Shown here: piece by piece, positions 43,684 to 51,365 of the stretch | Numbering within the stretch: position 1 is the first letter of the stretch | How the letters are laid out: each line of letters opens with the position of its first letter | Assembly (NCBI GenBank): GCA_949295065.1 | Contig: CASFJQ010000016.1 | Coordinates: 1-51,365, forward strand | Direction: 5' to 3' | Source of the DNA: an uncultured Parabacteroides sp. | Lineage (GTDB): Bacteria > Bacteroidota > Bacteroidia > Bacteroidales > Tannerellaceae | Length of the DNA: 51,365 nt | Notes under the pieces: model-generated | Seen by the model: the letters and a program-made list of their open reading frames with translations, nothing else | Told to the model about the DNA's origin: nothing | The model's database searches: none | Program-made: the position numbers and the translations under genes

Positions 43684-45585
43684 TTATCTGGATTTTTCAA
43701 GATAAGTGTATCCGTAAAGACCGGAACGGTAGTTTGCCAGAAATTCGCGTCCTTCTTCTGTGGATATTTTACCTTGTTTTACAGCTCCTGCAACCCACAC
43801 CTCGATTGAGCGTGCCATACGTTTAGGATTAAACTGTACATAATCAAGAACATCGGCAACTGTTTCACCTTCGATAATTTTATCAATGACATATTTGTTG
43901 TCTTTGATTTTTATATGAACGGCATTTGTGTCACCAAACAGATTATGCAAATCACCAAGAATTTCCTGATATGCACCTACAAGGAATACACCTATGTAAT
44001 AAGGTTCGTCCGGTTTTAATGGATGAACAGGCAAGTGGTATGAGAAATTCTTTGTTGATATGAAGTTATCAATCTTTCCGTCAGAGTCACAAGTTATGTC
44101 TTGTATAGTTGCTGATTTTGTCGGCTTTTCATCCAAACGGCTCAGAGGCATAACCGGGAAAATCTGGTCGATAGCCCAAGAGTCAGGAAGAGACTGGAAC
44201 AGAGAGAAGTTGCAGAAATATTTATCGGGTAACATTTTTGCAATTTTCTTAAGCTCTTCAGGTGAATGTTTGATATTCTCAGCCATTTCATATACTTCTC
44301 GTGCTATTGACCAGAATAAACGCTCAACCTGTGCTCTGGTTTTCAAATCAATCAGACCGATGTTGAAAAGTTCGAGAGCTTCTTCACGGCATTGCATTGT
44401 ATCGTGCCACGTTTCTATAAGTCTCGGCTGATTCAAATTGTCCCATAGATTATACAATTCTTTCACAAGCTCATGTGCATCTGGTTGCAACTCTTCGTTG
44501 TCATCACATATCGGAAGACCTGCACTTGCCAGAGCTTCGAATACTAGAACTGAATGGTGTGCAGTAAGTGATCGTCCAGATTCTGTGATGATATTAGGCT
44601 GCTCCATATTGTTCTTTTTGCATACATCAGCAAGAGATGAAACAGCATCGTTTACATATTCCTGTATAGAATAGTTCATGCTGTTACCACTAAGAGGAGA
44701 ACGTGTGCCATCATAATCAACACCTAAGCCTCCGCCAATATCAAAGAAACGGATGTCGTATCCCATCTTTTTCAATTGCACATAGAACTGAGTTGCTTCA
44801 CGCAAAGCTGTTTTGATTCTTCTGATGTTAGTAACCTGGCTTCCGATGTGGAAATGAATCAACTGGAGACAATCTGATAATTCATTTTTTTCAAGGAAAG
44901 CCAAAGCATCAAGAAGTTCACTTGAGTTCAGACCGAATTTGCTGACATCGCCTCCTGATTCTTCCCATTTTCCACTTCCGGAACTTGCAAGTTTAATACG
45001 GATGCCAATATTAGGGCGGACATTCATTCGTTTTGCCAAAGTCGCGATGGTATGCAGTTCCATCATCTTTTCAACAACGAGGAATATCTGCCTTCCCATT
45101 TTCTGCGCTAATAAAGCGAGTTCGATATAACTCTCGTCTTTGTATCCATTACAAACAATTATTGCGTCGTTGTCAATATCAATTGACAAAACGGCATGGA
45201 GTTCAGGTTTTGAACCGGCTTCAAGACCAATATTGTACTTGTTGCCATGGCTTACAATTTCCTCCACAACTGGACGCATCTGGTTCACCTTAATAGGATA
45301 AATGACATAATTTTTGGCATTATAGCCATATTCTTTTGCTGCCTTTTCAAAACAACCGGATATTTTTTCAATTCGATTGTTCAGAATATCTGGAAAACGC
45401 AGTAACAGAGGGGCAGCTACATCATGCAGCTGCAGTTCTTCCATCAACTCCTTTAAGTCGATAGTTGGACCACCCGGCTTTGGTTGAACAGCCACGTGCC
45501 CTTTCTCGTTGACCGAGAAATAATTCAGCCCCCATCCATTGATGTTGTACAGCTCGGCTGAATCTTCAATTTTCCATTTTCTCAT
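43684..45585 (-). CDS. speA: Biosynthetic arginine decarboxylase
   Basis: PLP-dependent decarboxylation of arginine to agmatine, the first step of polyamine synthesis. The 633 residues fit the fold type III enzyme. Motifs: VIYPIKVNQMRPVVEEI with the PLP lysine, GLEAGSKPEL, VCNGYKD, HIGSQVTNIRRI, FDIGGGLGVDYDGTRS and ITESGRSLTAHHSV. The C-terminal extension (VFLVGAYQEILGDLHNLFGDTNAVH) is typical of SpeA. It is flanked by its own terminator; agmatine-processing genes are not in the window. Confidence 0.96.
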   Translation of the reverse strand: MRKWKIEDSAELYNINGWGLNYFSVNEKGHVAVQPKPGGPTIDLKELMEELQLHDVAAPLLLRFPDILNNRIEKISGCFEKAAKEYGYNAKNYVIYPIKVNQMRPVVEEIVSHGNKYNIGLEAGSKPELHAVLSIDIDNDAIIVCNGYKDESYIELALLAQKMGRQIFLVVEKMMELHTIATLAKRMNVRPNIGIRIKLASSGSGKWEESGGDVSKFGLNSSELLDALAFLEKNELSDCLQLIHFHIGSQVTNIRRIKTALREATQFYVQLKKMGYDIRFFDIGGGLGVDYDGTRSPLSGNSMNYSIQEYVNDAVSSLADVCKKNNMEQPNIITESGRSLTAHHSVLVFEALASAGLPICDDNEELQPDAHELVKELYNLWDNLNQPRLIETWHDTMQCREEALELFNIGLIDLKTRAQVERLFWSIAREVYEMAENIKHSPEELKKIAKMLPDKYFCNFSLFQSLPDSWAIDQIFPVMPLSRLDEKPTKSATIQDITCDSDGKIDNFISTKNFSYHLPVHPLKPDEPYYIGVFLVGAYQEILGDLHNLFGDTNAVHIKIKDNKYVIDKIIEGETVADVLDYVQFNPKRMARSIEVWVAGAVKQGKISTEEGREFLANYRSGLYGYTYLEKSR

Positions 45586-45638
45586 TTACCTTAAAATGTG
45601 TTTAAAATGAATATTTACCCCAAGTATAGTCTGAAACT

Positions 45639-46187
45639 CTATGGGATGTTAATTAATTTATGTGTTTGTAAACTTAATCTCCACCAAGGACGTCTTTTTA
45701 TATATTCAATCACTTCGCCAGTGTTTTTGCAAGAACATGGTTGAAGGAAATAATGCTCAGCTTTGATGTTATGATAATATTGCTCAACATCTTGCTGTGT
45801 ATATACTATTTTTACTTCATTAGCTTTTTGCAATTTAATAATAGAATTTTCTTTGGGTGAACATGTAATCCAGTCAATGTTTTCTGGTAATTTATGCGTG
45901 CCATTTGTTTCAACGCATACAAATTTACCTTCTTTGTGTAGCATATCCACAAAATTTGAATCAATCGACAGTGAAGGTTCTCCTCCAGTTAGAATTACAG
46001 TTTTTGCCGGACATTGGCGGACATGGAGCAATATTTCTTCATCATCCATATATTCTCCTTCAGTATGTTTTGTGTCGCAGAAGTCACAATGGAGATTACA
46101 TCCTGAGAATCTGATGAACAATGCTGGTGTCCCAACATGAAAACCTTCGCCTTGCAAGCTGTAAAAAATCTCATTAATCTTTCTCAT
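45639..46187 (-). CDS. queE: 7-carboxy-7-deazaguanine synthase
   Basis: Radical SAM ring contraction of 6-carboxytetrahydropterin, the second committed step to preQ0 and queuosine. The 182 residues contain IFYSLQGEGFHVGTPALFIRFSGCNLHCDFCDTKH, where the C-x3-C-x2-C cluster ligands lie at about residues 30-37, then ILTGGEPSL and CVETNGT. The start overlaps the queD stop by 14 bases, so the two genes are cotranscribed. Confidence 0.95.
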   Translation of the reverse strand: MRKINEIFYSLQGEGFHVGTPALFIRFSGCNLHCDFCDTKHTEGEYMDDEEILLHVRQCPAKTVILTGGEPSLSIDSNFVDMLHKEGKFVCVETNGTHKLPENIDWITCSPKENSIIKLQKANEVKIVYTQQDVEQYYHNIKAEHYFLQPCSCKNTGEVIEYIKRRPWWRLSLQTHKLINIP

Positions 46188-46506
46188 AGATTGCGGTATT
46201 GTTTTCAGATTCTTGAACTTCTACTTTATAACATGACTCAAGTTGATCACATATCCAGCGAGCAATGTTTTCTGCTGTTGGATTGAAAGGAAGAATTTCA
46301 TTAAGATTCTTATGGTCTAATTTGTCTTTGATTTTATTTTTGATATGGCTGAAATCAATAACCATTCCATCTTCATTCAGTTCTTTAGAACGGCAATGAA
46401 CAGTAATAATCCAATTGTGACCATGTAAATTACAACATTTACTTGGATAAGATAACTGCAAGGAATGAGCAGCAGAAATTTCTAATTTTTTAACAACAGT
46501 ATACAT
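46174..46506 (-). CDS. queD: 6-carboxytetrahydropterin synthase
   Basis: Converts dihydroneopterin triphosphate to 6-carboxytetrahydropterin for queuosine synthesis. A 110-residue member of the PTPS fold. The zinc His set is in ISAAHSL and CCNLHGHNW, the catalytic Cys precedes it, and the acidic residues in MVIDFSHIK and LDHKNLNEI are as expected. First gene of a queD-queE unit with a leader of about 200 bases that carries a hairpin right at the predicted start of transcription. Confidence 0.95.
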   Translation of the reverse strand: MYTVVKKLEISAAHSLQLSYPSKCCNLHGHNWIITVHCRSKELNEDGMVIDFSHIKNKIKDKLDHKNLNEILPFNPTAENIARWICDQLESCYKVEVQESENNTAIYEKD

Positions 46507-46594
46507 AGCTTTTGTTATTAATTAAAGTTGTGCAAACTCGACGTATGGCAGACAATAAATAAGCTGACAAGTTTTTCATTTATTATTATAAAAT

Positions 46595-46651
46595 CTTGTC
46601 AACTTCATAAGTGAATCTTTGTCAACATAGAGTTGTAAGTTTGCAAAACTT
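46595..46651 (+). repeat. Intergenic CTTGTCAACT element, copy C (queD leader)
   Basis: CTTGTCAACT at 46595-46604, CTTTGTCAAC at 46617-46626 and GTTTGCAAAACTT at 46639-46651. Same order as copies A and B. Confidence 0.55.
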
Positions 46652-46672
46652 AAATTGTTTAATTATTAAAAA

Positions 46673-46706
46673 AGCGAAGCTCTTAATGTCACCTCAGAGC
46701 ATCGCT
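46673..46706 (-). ncRNA. 5' hairpin plus U-tract in the queD leader (attenuator or short RNA)
   Basis: On the minus strand AGCGATGCTCT pairs with AGAGCTTCGCT (one mismatch), followed immediately by TTTTTTT. The -7 box ends at 46708, so transcription would begin at or inside the first arm. No minus-strand gene lies upstream that it could terminate. It does not match the preQ1-I consensus I know, so a riboswitch is possible but not shown. Confidence 0.6.
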
Positions 46707-46707
46707 A

Positions 46708-46737
46708 CAAATTTACTACTTTTCTTTATAACCCAAA
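46708..46737 (-). promoter_or_regulatory. queD leader promoter
   Basis: TTTG (46737-46734), an 18-base spacer and TAAATTTG (46715-46708) on the minus strand: a strong Bacteroidetes-type promoter about 200 bases upstream of queD. Confidence 0.65.
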
Positions 46738-46841
46738 TAACTGTATAAGTGTTTTCATGTGATTGAAAAATGTTTTTAATATCGGTATACGCTATAAATT
46801 CAAAAATGTCGGTAAAATTTAGTTTTTTACAAAGATTACAT

Positions 46842-46849
46842 TAATTTTG
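46842..46849 (+). promoter_or_regulatory. Candidate -7 box for the GT2 gene
   Basis: TAATTTTG, with TTAG 19 bases upstream (46819-46822). Implied leader about 97 bases. Confidence 0.4.
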
Positions 46850-46952
46850 TGTTCAACATTTCTGGTATGTCGGGTTGTGTCGGAGATGTCGTTTTATAAG
46901 AATTACTTATATATTATTCAATCCGGTTATCATTGAATCAATAATTATTTTT

Positions 46953-47708
46953 ATGTCAGACAGTGTAGTTATTATTCCTACATATAACGAAAAGGAAAAT
47001 ATAGAAAATATTATTCGTGCGGTTTTTTCGTTGGAAAAGGAATTTCATATCTTAATAATTGACGATGGTTCTCCAGATGGAACAGCTGCTATTGTTAAAC
47101 GATTGAAAGAGGAATTTCCCCAAAGGCTTTTCTTGGTTGAACGAACTGGAAAATTAGGTCTTGGAACAGCATATATTTGTGGTTTTAAGTGGGCAATAGA
47201 ACATAAATATGATTATATTTTTGAGATGGATGCCGATTTCAGTCATAATCCTAATGATTTGCCAAGACTTTATTCTGCTTGTTCCGAACAAGGTGCTGAT
47301 GTTGCGGTAGGTTCGCGTTATTGTAATGGCGTGAATGTTGTGAATTGGCCGTTGGGAAGAGTTTTGATGTCTTACTTTGCTTCAACTTATGTCCGCTTTG
47401 TTACAGGAATGAATGTTCGTGATACTACTGCCGGTTTTAAGTGTTACCGACGTTATGTTCTTGAAGCCATAGATTTGGATAATATACACTTCAAAGGTTA
47501 TGCGTTTCAGATTGAAATGAAGTTTACCGCATACAAATGTGGATTTAAGATAATAGAAGTTCCTATAATTTTCATTAATAGAGTTTTGGGCGTTTCAAAG
47601 ATGAACTCTTCAATTTTTGGTGAAGCTTTGTTTGGTGTGCTTAAACTAAAAGTATGGAGCTGGTTCAATAAATTACCGATAAGATCTTATAAGGCTAAGA
47701 AAGCTTAA
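46953..47708 (+). CDS. Polyprenol monophosphomannose synthase-like GT2 glycosyltransferase
   Basis: Transfers a sugar (mannose in the characterised relatives) from a nucleotide donor to a polyprenyl phosphate at the membrane. The start MSDSVVIIPTYNEKENIENII gives 251 residues with the standard N-terminus; the longer upstream frame is not coding-like. Motifs: ILIIDDGSPDGTAAIV, KLGLGTAYICGFKWA, FEMDADFSHNPND (DAD) and DTTAGFKCYRR. A C-terminal membrane segment typical of longer DPM1 forms is absent. It may feed the ArnT-like enzyme at 37789. Confidence 0.92.
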   Translation: MSDSVVIIPTYNEKENIENIIRAVFSLEKEFHILIIDDGSPDGTAAIVKRLKEEFPQRLFLVERTGKLGLGTAYICGFKWAIEHKYDYIFEMDADFSHNPNDLPRLYSACSEQGADVAVGSRYCNGVNVVNWPLGRVLMSYFASTYVRFVTGMNVRDTTAGFKCYRRYVLEAIDLDNIHFKGYAFQIEMKFTAYKCGFKIIEVPIIFINRVLGVSKMNSSIFGEALFGVLKLKVWSWFNKLPIRSYKAKKA

Positions 47709-47730
47709 TGTGATAGTAATATATACTAAG

Positions 47731-47790
47731 AAGCTCATTATGGTATTTGCGGATGTTTGATATACATTCTTATAATACCATAATGAGCTT
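47731..47790. terminator. Bidirectional terminator between GT2 and GH3 genes
   Basis: A perfect 17-base stem (arms 47731-47747 and 47774-47790, AAGCTCATTATGGTATT), loop 26, between convergent genes; plus-strand tail TTCATTTTA. Confidence 0.85.
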
Positions 47791-47814
47791 TTCATTTTAT
47801 AAACAGATTAAGAT

Positions 47815-50148
47815 TTACTTTTTATATTTGGCAACTCTTTCATCGTTTATTACACCTTTCCAGTTAAGACCAAATGCAAAATCATATACATTTCCTTCAC
47901 TGTCCTTGTAACATTTCATATCATGTGAAGTATCTTCAAACTGCTCTTCTACGGTTTTCATATCTGCTGGCATTTGTAATGGGAGAAGTGCTGAAGGTTC
48001 TGCTTCTCCGCTGATAATATCCAGCATTGCCTGATTCTGAACATCAAAACCTATTAGTATAGCATCAGCTGAAGGTTCAAATTCTGACATGACAGTTGGA
48101 TTTGTCATAGACAAAGAAACAATAACGGGTTTTCCTTTCATTTTCTGTTTTGTTTCAATTACAGACAGCATATCTTGTTTATTGGCTGTTTTTACAGATT
48201 TACCCTTATAGCTTCTGTTTGTGAAGTCTTCAAAAGGATCACCGCCAGAAAGACTTTTAGCTCTTGCGTGTGTCGCTGTGTAATCGTTGTATTGCAGGCT
48301 GATTGGCAGATATCCGTTTCCTCCTTTATCACGATCAGCTTTATCATACCCGACACCACTATTAGGGCTTGTAATGAATACTATTGCGAAATCTGCTTCT
48401 TCAGGATTTTCAACCAGTGTATAATATTTCTTTACTAAATCAAGATTGACCGGATAATCTGTATGAGCTTCGCTAATAGTTCCAAAGAATCCTTTCACAG
48501 CAGGGAAGTAGCGTTTAGGAATATACACCTTTTTGCTCTTGTTCATAGGCAAAACATTGTTCTTGTTTTTTACCATGACGATTGATTGAAGCTGAGTGTT
48601 GTAAGCTTCTTTCATGAAATCTGGATTACCTACGGTTTTCTGTGATTCTTCCGGATCGAGATATGGATTTTCAAACAGTCCTGTTCTGAATATATTCATA
48701 AGCAGTCTTACTGCTGACAATTCAAATCTTTCTCTCATCGCTTCTTCTCCAAATTCCTTTACACCCATCTGATATGCTTCAAGCACAGGACCTTTGTCGT
48801 TGTTCCCGCCAAATTGGTCAACTCCAGCTTTCAAAATAGCATAGTGACGTTCAGCTACGGTCATATTTTCCGCACCCCAAGGTTTTCCGGCAAATGTTTC
48901 AACACCTGTTTCATCTGCAGTTATTCCCCAGTCAGTACATACAACACCTTCATATTTATATTTATTTCTCAACTCATCTGTTATAAGAAATTTATTGTAG
49001 CTGTTGGCAATATCTACTCCGCCGCCATTCTGACCGACAGATATTGTGTAGTAAGGCATGACAGCAGAAGCCATCTTTGTTTTACCTTCAAGTTTGAATG
49101 CTCCCTCTGTGAAAGGTTTTTTCAACTCTTCCCAGTTTTTTCCTGGATAAACAGCATATTTACCGTAGGCATAATGTGCGTCTCTGCCAGCTTCGCCTGG
49201 TCCGCCTCCAGGCCAGTGTTTAATCATTGCGTTTACACTGTGAAATCCCCATCCGTCTTTTATTTCACTCTCGCCTTCAGATGTTTGGAATCCGTCAACA
49301 TATGCCCTTGCCATATCTGCAGACAATTGTGAGTCTTCGCCAAAGGTTCCGCTCACTCTGCTCCATCTCGGTTCAGTTGCCATATCAATCTGAGGCGATA
49401 GGGCAGTAGCTATACCTAATGCTCTGTATTCAATAGATGCAATTTCTCCGAATCGTTTGGTAAGTTCCGGGCGGAATGTTGCTGCTAATCCAAGTGATCC
49501 TGGCCAAAGTGATATTTGTCCGCCACTACCATAGTTATATTCAGTGTCCGCTGCAGTTGCATGTCGTGGATCGGAACTGTTGTTGGCAGGAATACCATGT
49601 CCAATACCTTCAACAAGAGCTTGAACATTGTTGTTCCATTCGGCAGCAATAGCTGGACTTTGAACTTTAGTAATCAATACGTGACGTAAATTGTCTTCGG
49701 TGAGGAATTTTCTTTGGGCATCAGAAATATCTGAAGCCTTTGCTCCGCTTTCGTCAAAAGGTTTTCCGTTATATGTTGAAGCTCCAAAACCTTTACTTGC
49801 ACCAGGAATAGACTGATGTGCGCTATATAACATCAATCCGGCAATTTCCTCTATGGAAAGTTGTGATGCCAAATCTTTTGAACGCTCAAGTGCATCTTTT
49901 CTCCAATCTTCGTAAATGTCAAGTTTCCCGTTTTTGTTCAAATCTTTGAAAGCCAAACCGTCTATAGTCAGAATCTTAATGCCGGATTTTGTGGAATAAC
50001 CAAGAGTTGCACCGGCATCTTGCGTGATAATGTTGTAAGAACCTTTTTCTTTTTCTGTCCATTTACGGTTAGAACATGCTGCTGATGATAATAGTACAGC
50101 TCCAATCATACTATAAGCTGTACATTTTCTTAAATGCTGCTTTTTCAT
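47815..50148 (-). CDS. Glycoside hydrolase family 3 lipoprotein (beta-glucosidase-like)
   Basis: A 777-residue exo-acting beta-glycosidase with a lipoprotein signal (LLSSAACS). A short region with calcium-loop-like DLNKNGKLDIYEDW (residues 70-83) follows. The GH3 N-domain contains SIEEIAGLMLYSAHQ, NNSSDPRHA, LSPQIDMATEPRWSRVSGTFGED, MIKHWPGGGPGE and EGVVCTDWGITAD, where the Asp of TDW is the nucleophile. The C-domain has GGDPFEDF. The surface lipoprotein location suits oligosaccharide trimming. Specificity not read; no SusC/D genes nearby. Confidence 0.93.
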   Translation of the reverse strand: MKKQHLRKCTAYSMIGAVLLSSAACSNRKWTEKEKGSYNIITQDAGATLGYSTKSGIKILTIDGLAFKDLNKNGKLDIYEDWRKDALERSKDLASQLSIEEIAGLMLYSAHQSIPGASKGFGASTYNGKPFDESGAKASDISDAQRKFLTEDNLRHVLITKVQSPAIAAEWNNNVQALVEGIGHGIPANNSSDPRHATAADTEYNYGSGGQISLWPGSLGLAATFRPELTKRFGEIASIEYRALGIATALSPQIDMATEPRWSRVSGTFGEDSQLSADMARAYVDGFQTSEGESEIKDGWGFHSVNAMIKHWPGGGPGEAGRDAHYAYGKYAVYPGKNWEELKKPFTEGAFKLEGKTKMASAVMPYYTISVGQNGGGVDIANSYNKFLITDELRNKYKYEGVVCTDWGITADETGVETFAGKPWGAENMTVAERHYAILKAGVDQFGGNNDKGPVLEAYQMGVKEFGEEAMRERFELSAVRLLMNIFRTGLFENPYLDPEESQKTVGNPDFMKEAYNTQLQSIVMVKNKNNVLPMNKSKKVYIPKRYFPAVKGFFGTISEAHTDYPVNLDLVKKYYTLVENPEEADFAIVFITSPNSGVGYDKADRDKGGNGYLPISLQYNDYTATHARAKSLSGGDPFEDFTNRSYKGKSVKTANKQDMLSVIETKQKMKGKPVIVSLSMTNPTVMSEFEPSADAILIGFDVQNQAMLDIISGEAEPSALLPLQMPADMKTVEEQFEDTSHDMKCYKDSEGNVYDFAFGLNWKGVINDERVAKYKK

Positions 50149-50467
50149 TTTTTATAAGTTATATTAAGTGGCTTTAGATATATAAATACCGAAAATATTG
50201 ATTTATAGAACAGAAGAAGAGATATTTAGCAAGTGATATTTCCCTGTTCTATCGACAACGTGTTTCGGATACAATTAATAGGCTAAAGATAGTGAATCAA
50301 TTTAATTATTTGTTATTTATTCTTTGTTTTTTAGTAAATATGATTTCAGAAAACCTTTTATACAAGACTAAAACATGATAATAAATTGAGATAAAAAATA
50401 CATCCGTAAGTATCATAAAATATATATAGAAGTAAATAAACGCGGGGTCGAACCTAAATCTTATTAC
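50149..50467. other. Gene-free stretch between GH3 and the broken MFS gene
   Basis: AT-rich. An inverted repeat ATAGAACAG (50205-50213) / CTGTTCTAT (50244-50252) is present without a U-tract. The 67-codon frame here is not supported. I see nothing else. Confidence 0.5.
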
Positions 50468-50497
50468 ATCCGAACCCACATAAAGTAGGGCTCGGAT
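50468..50497 (-). terminator. Hairpin after the MFS gene
   Basis: ATCCGA-a-CCC pairs with GGG-c-TCGGAT around a 10-base loop, just downstream of the MFS stop. No strong U-tract on the minus strand. Confidence 0.45.
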
Positions 50498-50501
50498 ATG
50501 T

Positions 50502-51266
50502 TTATTCAAGATTATCGTCTTTATCTGATAATTCCAGTTTATTCTCTCCTCTATATAACTCCCAGATTCTATATCCTATAATAATTAATAATATAATTGT
50601 ACCTTGGATACAGACCCATCCGAATAGTTCTTTCATGCTGACCATAGTGGCTTGCCTGCTCACTTCGGCATATAGTTCTTTTATTGGGGCATTGGGCATC
50701 CATTCATGCAGCTGGTCAATGTTTCTGCTCACAATTCCAATTTTGTCAACTTGCAGATGTCGCATCCATCTGTTAAGAATTGCTGTTCCTAACGGTGTGG
50801 CAATACTGGTTCTTATAAAGCTGAGAACACACAATGCCTGGAAGAAATGTTTGAATGGGACACTCAATGCTATATATATTGTAAGGGAAATGTACAGTAT
50901 TCCATGACCTAATCCTCGCAAGAAGTTAGGGAAATAAAGACTTTCAATATTCAAATCCGGGTAAATAAGGAAATACATGTAATACTGGTAAATTACTACT
51001 AAAAGAAATCCTAAGAATATAAGCATCTTAAATCCTTTTTTTAATATTGCTTTACGATAAAAAACGGTTGCAGAACCACATAGTATTCCTGCAAAAGCGA
51101 ACCAATTAATTGATATGCTATTCAGATTATCATAGTTCAGAATTCTTGACATAAGCAGGTTTTGAAGAACTGATGATGTTGTCTGATTAAGGCATAACAT
51201 AAGGAAAAGCAACAGAACGATAGGAAAATTCTTGTATCGTAATGTCTGGAATTCAATGTATGGACG
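50502..51266 (-). pseudogene. MFS drug-efflux transporter, 5' part removed by an insertion sequence
   Basis: Only the C-terminal part of an EmrB/DHA2-like exporter is present. Reading back beyond the first possible start, the frame continues as transporter-like sequence RPYIEFQTLRYKNFPIVLLL to 51266, then hits TGA exactly where foreign sequence starts. Six or so hydrophobic segments remain, including FLRGLGHGILYISLTIYIAL and SFIRTSIATPLGTAIL, about 255 residues of a usual 500-540. There is no good native start, so the product is probably non-functional. The missing 5' half should lie beyond the insertion sequence. Confidence 0.75.
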
Positions 51267-51270
51267 TCAT

Positions 51271-51365
51271 TAGTGTCCCGTTAAAATGGGACGAGTTAAA
51301 CAATTAATCAAATAGCCCCGGAATCTGGGGATCATTTAGATCTTTGACATCATTGAAATTGGTCT
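51271..51365 (-). mobile_element. End of an insertion sequence, continuing past the window
   Basis: The junction with the MFS gene lies at about 51267-51271, where TAGTGTCCCGTT begins. GTCCC/GGGAC (51274-51292) forms a small terminal dyad. CCCCGG/TGGGG (51316-51330) is a second dyad, within the transposase frame. A protein C-terminus reads towards this end. The family could not be named. Confidence 0.65.
51304..51365 (-). CDS. Transposase C-terminus (partial)
   Basis: The minus-strand frame from the window edge ends FNDVKDLNDPQIPGLFD then TAA at 51306-51304, about 35 bases from the element end. The position at the end of an inserted element and the acidic C-terminus fit an IS transposase. 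Only 20 codons are visible, so the family is not determined. Confidence 0.5.
   Translation of the reverse strand, partial: TNFNDVKDLNDPQIPGLFD

Noticed and set aside
46507-46706. A preQ1-I riboswitch in the queD leader
   Set aside because: I looked for the C-rich loop and A-rich tail of the known aptamer and did not find them; only the terminator-like hairpin is supported.
50306-50509. A 67-codon minus-strand frame after the MFS gene
   Set aside because: It overlaps the end of the MFS frame and runs through the hairpin at 50468-50497; composition is AT-driven and no family is recognisable.

Overview
The window looks like a chromosomal segment of a Bacteroidales bacterium (Bacteroides-like; genus not resolved). 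The signs are the trp gene order B-E-G-D-C-F-A, promoters of the Bacteroidetes type (TTTG about 19 bases upstream of TAnnTTTG), many exported proteins with short signal peptides ending in AQ or a lipobox, a Bacteroidales-type putative porin, and a four-subunit 2-oxoacid:ferredoxin oxidoreductase. Most genes lie on the minus strand.

Layout. 1-4500: the 3'-truncated gapA, a three-gene envelope-stress-like module (a coil plus hydrophobic protein, a YqjE/holin-like membrane protein and a YtxH protein), prmA, and a Tat-exported sugar isomerase-like protein. 4600-11600: the complete tryptophan operon read leftwards, preceded by a promoter, a leader peptide with three consecutive Trp codons, an intrinsic terminator, and four 21-base palindromic repeats. 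11800-16140 (plus strand): a three-heme cytochrome c peroxidase lipoprotein, a short RlpA-like protein, a methyltransferase and a GH30 glycosidase. 16200-20430: recJ-recQ-NUDIX. 20800-25830: an SGNH hydrolase, a DEAD-box RNA helicase, a solute-binding protein and a porin. 25900-28880: korD-korA-small membrane protein-korB-korC, followed by 1.2 kb of AT-rich non-coding DNA with a striking perfect inverted repeat.

30100-37620 is an accessory-looking block with distinctly richer GC and different arginine codon use: two aldo/keto reductases, an exported flavodoxin, two exported alpha/beta hydrolases, an AraC regulator, an exported NTF2-like protein and an exported cupin-carboxymuconolactone decarboxylase fusion. 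It reads as a detoxification or redox island acting mostly in the periplasm. 37780-51365: an ArnT/PMT-like glycosyltransferase, a stand-alone ATPase fused to a TOPRIM/DUF4435-like domain (a plausible one-gene defence system), a PhoR/PhoB-like two-component pair, speA, queE-queD, a dolichol-phosphate-mannose-synthase-like enzyme, a GH3 lipoprotein, and an MFS exporter gene cut by an insertion sequence whose transposase C-terminus runs off the right edge.

The most interesting items are the trp leader/attenuator with its downstream 21-base repeats; a queD leader whose promoter runs straight into a terminator-like hairpin; the fused AAA-TOPRIM protein with a cysteine-rich tail; the nested palindromes in the 29.3 kb gap; and a small dispersed intergenic element built on CTTGTCAACT boxes.
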